Notes: generated from the letters alone by a model not told the origin. Positions 1 to 6,091 are shown, counted from the first letter of the stretch. The stretch: DNA of 6,091 bases from JAYQPQ01 sp038145405 (GCA_038145405.1 JAYQPQ010000079.1:1-6091), one strand, 5' to 3'. A program made the numbers and translations.

Positions 1-153
1 TGATGTGGAATGGGGGGTTTTCAAAACAAAAGCGACCGCCAGCGCTGCACCCCAGTTCACCAGCGACAGAACTTCCTTGATAAAGCCGCGCAGCACGCCA
101 ATGAGCGATGAAATCACCAGTAACAGGAGAATGGCGAGGTCGGCACTATTCAT
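1..153 (-). CDS. cvpA: CvpA family inner-membrane protein, N-terminal 51 residues (cut by window edge)
   Basis: Read on the minus strand from the ATG at 153-151, the frame stays open to the window edge. It begins MNSADLAILLLLVISSLIGV and continues with LRGFIKEVLSLVNWGAAL. This is the typical CvpA start: a hydrophobic first helix (about residues 5-20), then the conserved RGF-hydrophilic-EhLSLhxWhxA motif leading into the second helix. CvpA is a small polytopic inner-membrane protein, known from E. coli for colicin V production and usually found just before purF; its biochemical role is not settled. The start at 153 gives the normal family N-terminus. An in-frame ATG at 186 would add 11 non-conserved residues and has no ribosome site. 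Ribosome binding at 153 is also weak: AAAGGGG lies 14 nt upstream. The preceding gene dedD ends 55 bp away. The rest of cvpA lies outside the window. Confidence 0.9.
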   Translation of the reverse strand, partial: MNSADLAILLLLVISSLIGVLRGFIKEVLSLVNWGAALAVAFVLKTPHSTS

Positions 154-208
154 GCGCGCTCTGGGAGCCCCTTTGCAGGTCGCCATTGTAACAAAGCTGG
201 CAAGTGAA

Positions 209-755
209 TCAGGGTGAAAAATCCATCAGCAGTGGGCGGTTAAGCCCCATTTCCTGAATCGCCAGCTGCTCCTGCTCGGCAATGCGCCGATCCAGGTAGG
301 GGCCAACCAGCACGCGGTAGAGCTTCTCCTGGGCGGCAGACTGGGTTTCACGTTGGTAGGCGCGATAGCCGGCCTGCAGCAGTCGAGCCACCACTTCAGT
401 CGCATTGCCGGGGTCGCCAAAGCTGCCAATCTGCAAAACCCAGGCTTGGGGTTCGCCCGCTTCGTTCAGTATTCGGCTGTCCATCGGCTGAGCTCCGGCT
501 TCGCTCTCCTGCGGAATGAATACCTCGTGTTCGAGCGGCGTTGGCGGCAGGTCGTCGGGCACTTCAGGTTCCTGCATCTGCAGGGGCGTTATGCGAATGA
601 GCTGAGTGGGGATTTGCGATTCCCGGTCGATGACNNNNNNNNNNGTCGATGACTAGATCGCTGCCGGAATCGAAAAAAATTGGTACCAGGATCAGACCCA
701 GGCAGAGGAAAACCAGTGCGCCCAGCAATCGTTCTCGCAAAGCCGGCTTAAGCAC
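209..755 (-). CDS. dedD: DedD-like SPOR-domain membrane protein (frame interrupted by assembly gap)
   Basis: A GTG start at 755 encodes a short cytoplasmic tail (MLKPALRER), one transmembrane helix (about residues 10-28) and a polar linker. A C-terminal SPOR domain follows (about residues 98-170 of the repaired protein), visible as AWVLQIGSFGDPGNA, then a leucine-rich helix, YRAY, and LYRVLVGPYLDRR. SPOR domains bind denuded glycan strands of septal peptidoglycan, and DedD is a non-essential cell division protein in E. coli, found between folC and cvpA as here. As printed, the N-terminal half and the C-terminal half lie in different frames because of ten Ns at 635-644. Removing the Ns and one copy of the flanking 9-mer joins SDLVID to RESQIPTQ and gives one open frame of 175 codons plus TGA (211-209), a normal length for the family. 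The start overlaps the folC end by 8 bp and has a strong ribosome site at 765-761. I therefore treat it as an intact gene with an assembly artefact, not a pseudogene. Confidence 0.88.
626..653. repeat. 9-bp direct repeat bordering the N gap (probable contig-end overlap)
   Basis: The sequence gtcgatgac occurs at 626-634 and again at 645-653, exactly at the two edges of the gap. Deleting one copy plus the Ns removes 19 bases and brings the two halves of dedD into a common frame. The duplication is therefore most likely an artefact, not a biological repeat. Confidence 0.85.
635..644. other. Assembly gap (10 Ns) flanked by an identical 9-mer
   Basis: Ten consecutive Ns fall inside dedD. The nine bases immediately left (626-634) and right (645-653) are the same, gtcgatgac. 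This looks like a scaffolder joining two contigs whose ends overlap by nine bases, with a fixed-length N filler, and not like real missing sequence. Confidence 0.95.
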
Positions 756-1986
756 AGGATCCTCCGCAATGAGTGGTAAGGAATTCGCCGACAGTATAAA
801 AGGAACCTGTTACTAATGTGGCCATGTCGCCGGGAATTTGCTCCAGCCCGATCTCGCTGATGCTTTCGCTGGTCGCGAGGATCGGCGCCTGGGAAACTCT
901 TGTAACCGCGGCTAATAGCCGCTCTCGCGACGCAGCGCGCGGCGTAGCGGGCTTTACCAGCAGCCAGGCTGCTGCACGGGGCGCCAACGCGGCGACAATA
1001 CCCTCGACATCCTTGTCGTTCATAACGCCCAGCAAAATCGCCAGGGGTTGCTGTACTTCCGCTCCCAGCATCGAAGCCAGACGCGCCGAGGCCGCCGGGT
1101 TGTGCGCCACATCCAGGACAAAATCCCGTCCGCCGATTTTCATCTGCTGAAACCTTCCCGGCAGCGGCACCAGAGCCAGCCGGGCAACGTCCTCTTCGAC
1201 GAGCTTGCCCGTTAAAAGGAAACAGGTGGCCAATGTAGCGCTGATGGCGCTGGGAGAATTGTGCAAGACTGGCAATGAAAGGCTGCATTCGGCGAAAGAA
1301 AAACGCCATTGCGCGCCCTGGGAATCGAGCCGAAAGTCCTTGCCCAGTTGCAGCAGCCTTGCCCCGACAGTCCGCGCTTGACTAGCTACGGATTCGGGCA
1401 TGTCTGGCGAACAGAAAAGCGCTGCGCGATGCGGGCGAAAGATGCCGGCCTTTTCCCGCCCAATGGACTCCCGATCCGCCCCCAGCCAATCCTGATGATC
1501 CAAGTCCACACTGGTGATCACGGCAATGTCCGCATCCAGTATATTTACCGCGTCCAGACGCCCGCCCAGCCCGACCTCCAATAACAGCACATCGGGCGCG
1601 CAAGCGCTGAAATAGCTCAGCGCCGCCAGCGTAGTAAACTCAAAATAAGTTAATGCGATTCCTTCTCTTGCATTCTCAACCAATTGAAAATGAAGACAAA
1701 GATCTTCATCTGAAATGTCTTTTTCCTGATGGCGAATGCGTTCGTTAAAACGCACCAGATGCGGCGACAGATAGGCACTCACGCGCAATCCCTGGGCTCG
1801 CAGCAGGTATTCCAGCAGAAGCAGAGTTGAACCCTTGCCATTGGTACCGGCGACGGTGACAACCCGCGTAGTTGCCGGCAGGGACGGCATGCGCTGCCAC
1901 ACCGCCCTGACGCGCTCCAAACCCAACTCTACGTGGCGGGGATCCATCTGCTCCAGGCGCCCCAACCAAAGGTCGATGCCAGCCAT
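748..1986 (-). CDS. folC: Bifunctional dihydrofolate synthase / folylpolyglutamate synthase
   Basis: The 412-residue product is a Mur-ligase-type enzyme of the cytoplasm. It adds glutamate to dihydropteroate and extends glutamate tails on reduced folates, using ATP. Motifs in order (numbered from the chosen ATG): P-loop GTNGKGST at 47-54, SPHLVRFNERI about 74-84, YFEFTTLAALSYF about 114-126, LLLEVGLGGRLDAVN about 134-148, ITSVDLDHQDWLG about 157-169, and REKAGIFR about 177-184, where the Lys aligns with the carbamylated lysine of the family. The C-terminal ligase domain shows LPGRFQ, the DVAHNP motif about 292-297 and LGVMNDKD. All catalytic signatures are present and the length is normal. 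A GTG at 1998 overlaps the trpA stop as GTGA and would add four residues. I prefer the ATG at 1986 because GAGGG sits 5 nt before it and the protein then begins MAGIDLWLGRLEQMD, as in relatives. The stop TAA at 750-748 overlaps dedD. The gene usually upstream in this neighbourhood, accD, is absent. Confidence 0.95.
   Translation of the reverse strand: MAGIDLWLGRLEQMDPRHVELGLERVRAVWQRMPSLPATTRVVTVAGTNGKGSTLLLLEYLLRAQGLRVSAYLSPHLVRFNERIRHQEKDISDEDLCLHFQLVENAREGIALTYFEFTTLAALSYFSACAPDVLLLEVGLGGRLDAVNILDADIAVITSVDLDHQDWLGADRESIGREKAGIFRPHRAALFCSPDMPESVASQARTVGARLLQLGKDFRLDSQGAQWRFSFAECSLSLPVLHNSPSAISATLATCFLLTGKLVEEDVARLALVPLPGRFQQMKIGGRDFVLDVAHNPAASARLASMLGAEVQQPLAILLGVMNDKDVEGIVAALAPRAAAWLLVKPATPRAASRERLLAAVTRVSQAPILATSESISEIGLEQIPGDMATLVTGSFYTVGEFLTTHCGGSCA
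761..765 (-). promoter_or_regulatory. Strong ribosome binding site for dedD
   Basis: GGAGG on the minus strand lies 5 nt before the GTG at 755 and inside the 3' end of folC. It fixes the GTG at 755 as the dedD start although it is not ATG. Confidence 0.8.
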
Positions 1987-1991
1987 GGTCG

Positions 1992-1996
1992 CCCTC
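1992..1996 (-). promoter_or_regulatory. Ribosome binding site for folC, overlapping the trpA stop codon
   Basis: GAGGG on the minus strand lies 5 nt before the ATG at 1986 and shares two bases with the trpA stop TGA (1997-1995). This favours ATG 1986 over GTG 1998 and implies that ribosomes ending trpA can start folC. Confidence 0.65.
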
Positions 1997-2801
1997 ACCC
2001 GATTTGGTCGATGGCGCTCCGGATACCCGAGCAGAATGCTGATAAGGCCGCCTGACGCGCTTGGGGCGAATGGGCGCGCGCCATGATTTCGATCAGCGCG
2101 CTGCCCACCACAACGCCTTCAGCTACCCGAGCGACGGCAGCGGCTGCTTCAGGCGATTTGATACCAAAACCGACACAGACCGGCAGATCGGTAAACCGTC
2201 GAATCGTTGTTAGACGCTCGATCACTTCATCGATATTCAGTTTGCCCGATCCGGTAGTGCCCTTGAGCGAGACGTAATAGAGGAAACCTGAAGCCAGCTT
2301 AGCAATTGCCTTGATGCGCGGCTCGCTGGTTGTAGGCGCCAGCAGAAAGACATTGACCAGCCCCTTGGCGACCAGGGCAGCGTTGAGCTCGTTAGCTTCC
2401 TCGGGCGGAATATCCACAGTAAGAACGCCGTCGACACCAGCGTCGGCCGCATGAGCAGCAAAGTTCTCGTAGCCCACCCACTCGATGGGGTTGGCGTAAC
2501 CCATTAACACAACCGGGGTTTGCGCATCTGTCTTGCGGAAATCACGAACCAGGCGCAGTACGGCTTTGAGGCTGGTATCACTGGCCAGCGCTCGCTCGTG
2601 GGCTTTCTGAATCACCGGACCTTCGGCCGAAGGATCAGAAAAAGGCACCCCCAGTTCAATGATGTCAGTGCCCTGCTCCACCAGGCTGTGCATGGCGGCA
2701 AGTGTTTCAGCCAGATTGGGATCGCCCGCCACGATATAGTTGACCAATGCCTTGCGTCCGCTGGCTGTCAGTTGCCCAAGCCGTTGTTCAATTCGGTTCA
2801 T
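1995..2801 (-). CDS. trpA: Tryptophan synthase alpha subunit
   Basis: The 268-residue TIM-barrel protein cleaves indole-3-glycerol phosphate to indole and glyceraldehyde 3-phosphate. It passes indole through a tunnel to TrpB in the cytoplasmic alpha2-beta2 complex. Its numbering runs in step with E. coli TrpA over the first two thirds. Visible are the AGDP strand-1 motif (25-28), catalytic Glu49 in IIELGVPFSDP, Tyr102 in MGYANP, Asp130 in VDIPPEE (beta contact), mobile loop 6 KGTTGSG with Thr183, and the phosphate-binding GFGI (211-214) and GSAL (233-236). One departure stands out: the position of catalytic Asp60 (DPLADGP in E. coli) is Glu here, DPSAEGP, codon GAA at 2624-2622, with Ser for Leu/Met at 58. 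Everything else looks functional. The start ATG at 2801 has AGGA 6 nt upstream, overlapping the trpB stop; trpB ends 8 bp before it. The stop TGA at 1997-1995 runs into the folC ribosome site. Confidence 0.96.
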   Translation of the reverse strand: MNRIEQRLGQLTASGRKALVNYIVAGDPNLAETLAAMHSLVEQGTDIIELGVPFSDPSAEGPVIQKAHERALASDTSLKAVLRLVRDFRKTDAQTPVVLMGYANPIEWVGYENFAAHAADAGVDGVLTVDIPPEEANELNAALVAKGLVNVFLLAPTTSEPRIKAIAKLASGFLYYVSLKGTTGSGKLNIDEVIERLTTIRRFTDLPVCVGFGIKSPEAAAAVARVAEGVVVGSALIEIMARAHSPQARQAALSAFCSGIRSAIDQIG

Positions 2802-2807
2802 GCCTGG

Positions 2808-2811
2808 TCCT
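2808..2811 (-). promoter_or_regulatory. Ribosome binding site for trpA, overlapping the trpB stop codon
   Basis: AGGA on the minus strand lies 6 nt before the trpA ATG at 2801. Its first two bases are the last two of the trpB stop TAG (2812-2810). This fits coupled, roughly equal translation of the two tryptophan synthase subunits. Confidence 0.65.
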
Positions 2812-4018
2812 AAAGCTCGATGCCATCGAGGGTGGCGACGGTCTGAATGTCCTTGTCTCCGCGTCCCGACAGGTTGACCAGAATCATGTCGTCGGCAGGA
2901 CGCTGGGCGGCCAGTTTCATGGCATAGGCGATGGCATGACTGGATTCCAGCGCAGGAATAATGCCTTCCTTGCGCGTCAGAGTGCGAAATGCCGTCATGG
3001 CCTCTTCGTCGGTAACCGCCAGATAATTAACGCGGCCGATGTCTTTCAACCAGGAATGCTCCGGGCCCACGCCGGGATAATCCAGTCCCGCCGACACCGA
3101 ATGGGTAGCGGAAATCTGACCGTTTTCATCGGCCATCAGATAGGTGCGGTTGCCGTGCAGAATACCGGGGCGACCGGAGCTAAGCGGTGCGGCGTGCTGT
3201 CCGGTTTCCAGACCCAGGCCGCCGGCTTCCACGCCGTACATCTCCACCGACTCATCTTCGAGAAAGGGATGAAATAGACCAATGGCATTGGAGCCGCCGC
3301 CGACACAGGCCACCAGAGCATCCGGCAGGCGGTTAAAACGTTCCAGGAACTGTTGGCGCGCCTCGCGACCAATCACTGACTGAAAGTCGCGCACTAGCAT
3401 CGGATAGGGATGCGGGCCAGCAACCGTACCAATAATGTAGAAAGTGTCGTCGACGTTGGTTACCCAATCGCGCAGCGCTTCGTTCAGCGCGTCCTTCAGG
3501 GTGCGTGTACCGGAGGTAACCGGCACCACCTCGGCGCCAAGCAGTTTCATGCGGTAGACGTTGGGAGCCTGTCGCTGCACGTCGTCGGCGCCCATATAGA
3601 CGACACACTTCAAGCCAAGACGGGCGGCAATGGTAGCACTGGCAACACCGTGCTGTCCGGCACCGGTTTCGGCAATGATGCGGGTCTTGCCGCTGTATTT
3701 TGCCAATAGTGCCTGGCCAATCGTATTGTTGATCTTGTGTGCGCCGGTGTGATTCAAGTCTTCGCGCTTCAGGAAAATCTTGGCACCGCCCGCTTCCCGG
3801 GTCAGGCGTTCGGCAAAGTAGATGGGCGAGGGTCGCCCCACATAGTCGGTGAGATCCGTGTGCAGCTGGTCGAGGAAATCCGGATCGGACTTCAATTCGT
3901 TGTACATGCGCTCGAGATCGTCGAGGGCGTGAATCAGGGTTTCGGCAACGTAACGTCCGCCGAATTCGCCGAAACGGCCACGGGCGTCTGGCACCTGCTG
4001 GTATATGGATTTGCTCAT
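2810..4018 (-). CDS. trpB: Tryptophan synthase beta subunit
   Basis: The 402-residue protein is the PLP-dependent beta subunit. It condenses indole from TrpA with L-serine to give L-tryptophan. Key residues are all present, at E. coli numbering plus 8: the N-terminal GRFGEFGGRYVAETL block (14-28), PLP-binding Lys95 in HTGAHKINN, catalytic Glu117 in ETGAGQHG, the cofactor phosphate loop GGGSNA (240-245), Asp313 in GLDYPGVGPEH (COMM domain) and Ser385 in NLSGRGDKD, which contacts the pyridine nitrogen. Length and sequence match the TrpB1 type that pairs with TrpA, not the stand-alone TrpB2. The ATG at 4018 overlaps the trpF stop as ATGA and has AGGAAG at 4028-4023 as its ribosome site. The stop is TAG at 2812-2810. 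Nothing looks degraded. Confidence 0.98.
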   Translation of the reverse strand: MSKSIYQQVPDARGRFGEFGGRYVAETLIHALDDLERMYNELKSDPDFLDQLHTDLTDYVGRPSPIYFAERLTREAGGAKIFLKREDLNHTGAHKINNTIGQALLAKYSGKTRIIAETGAGQHGVASATIAARLGLKCVVYMGADDVQRQAPNVYRMKLLGAEVVPVTSGTRTLKDALNEALRDWVTNVDDTFYIIGTVAGPHPYPMLVRDFQSVIGREARQQFLERFNRLPDALVACVGGGSNAIGLFHPFLEDESVEMYGVEAGGLGLETGQHAAPLSSGRPGILHGNRTYLMADENGQISATHSVSAGLDYPGVGPEHSWLKDIGRVNYLAVTDEEAMTAFRTLTRKEGIIPALESSHAIAYAMKLAAQRPADDMILVNLSGRGDKDIQTVATLDGIEL

Positions 4019-4656
4019 GAGTCTTCCTGGACGGTCAAATCGGCCGCCCCTAATGCGTCGATAAAGGCGCGCATTTTAGCAGCATCTTTGATGCCTGGCG
4101 CCGATTCCACCCCACTGCTGACGTCCACACCATAGGGGCGGCAACGGACAACGGCTCGGCCTACGTTGCCCGGATGCAGGCCGCCAGCCAGCAAATAGGG
4201 CTTTTCCAGCTCTGGTATCAACGTCCAGTCAAACTGTCGACCGGTGCCACCTTCGACGCCCTCGACAAAGGTATCCAGCAGTAACCCGCGGGCATCGTCA
4301 AAGGCAGTTGCCTGCCGCTTCAACGCCTGGCTGTCGCGTACCCGGATCGCCTTGATCCAGGGTAGGCCGAACTGACTACAAAACGCGGCCTGCTCATCGC
4401 CATGGAATTGCAATAACTGCAGCCCAACAGCGGAAATGGCGGTGCGAACCTCGGCGACGGTCGGATTGACGAAAAGACCCACCAATGTGGTCAGAGGAGC
4501 GACCCGAGTTGCTAGTGCAGAGGCCTGCTCAAGTCCAATGCAACGCGGGCTGCGCGGGTAAAAGTTCAAGCCGAGCGCATCGGCACCGGCTTCCTGGGCA
4601 TCGACGACGTCCTGCACTCGGGTCAGGCCGCAAATTTTGACTCGCGTTCGCCTCAT
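4015..4656 (-). CDS. trpF: Phosphoribosylanthranilate isomerase
   Basis: The 213-residue TIM-barrel enzyme carries out the Amadori rearrangement of N-(5-phosphoribosyl)anthranilate to CdRP, the third step of tryptophan synthesis. The start KICGLT holds the catalytic general base Cys9. GADALGLNFYPRSPR forms the next strand-loop. LLLDTFVEGVEGGTGRQFDW holds the general acid Asp128 and the GGTG loop (136-139). Phosphate-binding elements LLAGGLHPGNV and GVDVSSGVES-PGIKD close the barrel. It is a free-standing TrpF and not a TrpC-TrpF fusion as in E. coli, which is usual for Pseudomonas-like bacteria. The ATG at 4656 overlaps the truA stop as ATGA, with AGGAA 7 nt upstream (4668-4664). Its own stop overlaps the trpB start. 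The pathway genes trpC, trpD and trpE are not in the window. Confidence 0.97.
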   Translation of the reverse strand: MRRTRVKICGLTRVQDVVDAQEAGADALGLNFYPRSPRCIGLEQASALATRVAPLTTLVGLFVNPTVAEVRTAISAVGLQLLQFHGDEQAAFCSQFGLPWIKAIRVRDSQALKRQATAFDDARGLLLDTFVEGVEGGTGRQFDWTLIPELEKPYLLAGGLHPGNVGRAVVRCRPYGVDVSSGVESAPGIKDAAKMRAFIDALGAADLTVQEDS

Positions 4657-5522
4657 GGCGCGGTTCCTGCAATTAGATCGAGAGGCCAGCTGCGCAGCGC
4701 CGGCAGGGTGAATTCGGGCGCGTATGATATACCAACCAGGTAGAGGCCGTGCGATGTGGCAGTCGGTGGCGCCAGGCTTCTATCGCGCTTCTCCAGCAGC
4801 TCGGCGACATCGGCGGACTTAAGCTCGCCGCGACCAACCGCCAGCAGGGTGCCAACGATATTGCGCACCATGTGGTGCAGAAAGCCACTAGCACGGACAT
4901 CTAATGCCAGCCAATCGCCCTGCTTGTGCAGTTCGGCCTGGTAGATATGCCGTACCGGCGAGTAAGCCTGACACTGCGCTGCGCGAAAGGCACTGAAGTC
5001 GTGCTCGCCGACAAAGTGTTCGAGTCCGTTGCGCATGGCCTGGAAGTCCAGCGTATCGCGGACCCAACTGACCTTGCCAGCGAGCAGAGCTGGCCGCGTG
5101 GCACTGTTCGCTATGAGGTAGCAGTAGCGACGGCTGCGCGCTGAAAAGCGGGCGTGAAAACTGGCGGGAACCTGGTCGATCCAGCGCAGCGCTACATCCC
5201 TTGGCAAGTTGGCGTTGATGCCGAGCAACCACTGGCGGGGGGTGCGCTGTGCCTGGGTGTCGAAATGGATGACCTGGGCGGTGGCATGCACCCCGGTGTC
5301 GGTACGTCCAGCGCAGGCCGTCCGCACTGAATGGTCGGCAACCTTAGTCAGTGCCTGCTCGACGGCCTGTTGTACCGAAGGGGAATGATCCTGATGCTGC
5401 CAGCCGCAGTATTGGCTGCCATCGTATTCAAGGATTGCCGCGTAGCGCAGGGTGCCGGGTGGCAGGTCCCGCCCCTGCGGAACCTCGCAACTGCTGCTGT
5501 AAACCCAGATCTGCTCCTTCAC
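4653..5522 (-). CDS. truA: tRNA pseudouridine(38-40) synthase
   Basis: TruA converts uridines 38-40 of the anticodon stem-loop of many tRNAs to pseudouridine. Visible are EYDGSQYCGWQHQ near the N-terminus, the catalytic Asp in ACAGRTDTGVHA (Asp75 from the chosen start), INANLPRDVALRW, FHARFSARSRRYCYLI, HDFSAFRAAQCQ, and the C-terminal GFLHHMVRNIVGTLLAVGRGE block that closes the active site. All diagnostic motifs are intact. The start is uncertain. No ATG exists in frame before the conserved core. The GTG at 5522, 10 bp after the fimV stop, gives 289 residues, a reasonable length, but has no clear ribosome site. Alternatives are TTG codons at 5597 and 5570, which lie inside fimV, or CTG codons closer to the core. 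The stop TGA at 4655-4653 overlaps trpF. The upstream neighbour fimV is usual for this group. Confidence 0.95.
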   Translation of the reverse strand: MKEQIWVYSSSCEVPQGRDLPPGTLRYAAILEYDGSQYCGWQHQDHSPSVQQAVEQALTKVADHSVRTACAGRTDTGVHATAQVIHFDTQAQRTPRQWLLGINANLPRDVALRWIDQVPASFHARFSARSRRYCYLIANSATRPALLAGKVSWVRDTLDFQAMRNGLEHFVGEHDFSAFRAAQCQAYSPVRHIYQAELHKQGDWLALDVRASGFLHHMVRNIVGTLLAVGRGELKSADVAELLEKRDRSLAPPTATSHGLYLVGISYAPEFTLPALRSWPLDLIAGTAP

Positions 5523-5532
5523 CGACGACAGA

Positions 5533-6090
5533 TCAGGACAGTTTGCCGAGAAGTTCCTGGGCTTTGGCAACCTGAGTATTGGTACCGCTTGCCGCAACTT
5601 CTTTCAGCAGCGTCCTGGCTCCGGTCTCGTCGCCCAAATCCAGGTAGGCTTCGGCCAATTCCAGCTTGGTGGCGCACTCGGCTGCGGAATCCGAGCTATC
5701 GCCCTCATCCAGATCGAAGGACAGATCGTCGTCGCCGAAGGGGTCGGCGGTGTTCGATTCAGGCAGTTCGGGCTCATCGCTGGAATCCAGCATGGCGGTG
5801 AAGCTGGAGAGATCATCGTCGTCCAAGGAAACCGTCTCTGCAGTGGCATCTTCCGACTGGGCTGGCGTGGCATCGAGATCGAAATCCAGATCGCTATCCG
5901 AGCTCAGCTCTACGGCAGGCTCATCCGCTCCAAGGGCGAAATCAGAATCTCCGGTCCCCAGCAGGTCGTCCAAGTCTTCTTCCCCAAGATCGGCAAAAAT
6001 GGAATCATCGAGATCGTCATCGTTGTCCGGTAATACAGCATCTAAGACGTCCAGGGCCTCATCCGCAGTCTGCTCCGGATTTTGCGGTGC
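5533..6090 (-). CDS. fimV: FimV-like protein, C-terminal 185 residues (5' end beyond the window)
   Basis: On the minus strand a frame open at the window edge runs to TGA at 5535-5533. About 140 residues of extremely acidic, Asp/Ser-rich sequence (motifs such as DLDFDLD and DLSFDLDEGD) contain no Lys, Arg or His. They precede a compact 45-residue C-terminal domain, TKLELAEAYLDLGDETGAR...LLKEVAASG...AKAQELLGKLS. That ending is the conserved FimV C-terminal helical (TPR-like) domain, and the acidic linker is typical of the family. FimV proteins are inner-membrane proteins with a periplasmic LysM domain. They support type IV pilus assembly, twitching and polar organisation in Pseudomonas, and the cytoplasmic C-terminal domain binds partners. 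The LysM and transmembrane parts would lie upstream, outside the window. Position directly before truA agrees with the identification. No terminator is visible in the 10 bp before the proposed truA start. Confidence 0.88.
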   Translation of the reverse strand, partial: APQNPEQTADEALDVLDAVLPDNDDDLDDSIFADLGEEDLDDLLGTGDSDFALGADEPAVELSSDSDLDFDLDATPAQSEDATAETVSLDDDDLSSFTAMLDSSDEPELPESNTADPFGDDDLSFDLDEGDSSDSAAECATKLELAEAYLDLGDETGARTLLKEVAASGTNTQVAKAQELLGKLS

Positions 6091-6091
6091 G

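Noticed and set aside
185..190. TACAAT on the minus strand, a possible -10 box for cvpA
   Set aside because: No acceptable -35 hexamer lies 16-18 bp upstream, the hexamer overlaps an in-frame ATG at 186, and cvpA is expected to be co-transcribed with folC-dedD.
209..755. dedD as a true pseudogene or as two separate genes
   Set aside because: The break coincides exactly with an N gap flanked by a duplicated 9-mer, and collapsing it restores the frame, so the disruption is best explained by assembly.
692..1309. Minus-strand open frame of 205 codons in an alternative frame
   Set aside because: It overlaps folC almost entirely. Its translation is a Gly/Arg/Ala-rich shadow with no motifs, whereas the folC frame carries every family signature.
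2747..3277. Plus-strand open frame of 176 codons
   Set aside because: It lies antisense to the strongly conserved trpB and the trpA start, has no recognisable domain or ribosome site, and is explained by the codon bias of the real genes on the other strand.
3737..4135. Plus-strand open frame of 132 codons
   Set aside because: Antisense to trpB and trpF, both fully supported; no domain resemblance.
5331..5801. Plus-strand open frame of 156 codons
   Set aside because: Antisense to truA and the FimV tail; its Arg-rich end is simply the complement of the acidic FimV codons.

Overview
The window is an ordinary, tightly packed chromosomal stretch from a gammaproteobacterium. Every gene I can support lies on the minus strand, so transcription runs from position 6091 towards position 1. 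The order is fimV (3' end), truA, trpF, trpB, trpA, folC, dedD (SPOR-domain protein), cvpA (5' end). It matches the conserved fimV-truA-trpF-...-folC-dedD-cvpA(-purF) neighbourhood of Pseudomonas and many marine gammaproteobacteria. The FimV tail, the full-length TrpFBA set and the DedD/CvpA pair support that placement. I cannot name a genus from the sequence alone.

Region by region: 5533-6090 is the C-terminal 185 codons of a FimV-like protein, a very acidic linker followed by the conserved C-terminal helical domain. 4653-5522 is truA (tRNA pseudouridine synthase). 1995-4656 is trpF-trpB-trpA, encoding phosphoribosylanthranilate isomerase and both tryptophan synthase subunits, so three consecutive pathway steps sit together. 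748-1986 is folC (dihydrofolate/folylpolyglutamate synthase). 209-755 is dedD, broken in this assembly by a 10-N gap. 1-153 is the start of cvpA, cut by the window edge; purF would be expected beyond it.

The genes from truA to dedD overlap by 4-8 bp or lie within 10 bp of each other, so they look like one translationally coupled transcription unit. I see no attenuator or leader peptide ahead of the trp genes and no convincing internal promoter or terminator. There is no gene-free stretch above 300 bases; the longest gap is 55 bp, before cvpA.

I found no new biological system. The points worth a second look are: (i) the N gap is flanked by the same 9-mer on both sides, and collapsing it restores one uninterrupted dedD frame; (ii) accD, normally just upstream of folC here, is missing, with trpA running directly into folC; (iii) TrpA carries Glu where the catalytic Asp60 is usually found; (iv) truA has only a GTG as a plausible start; (v) the FimV linker has no basic residue over about 140 positions.
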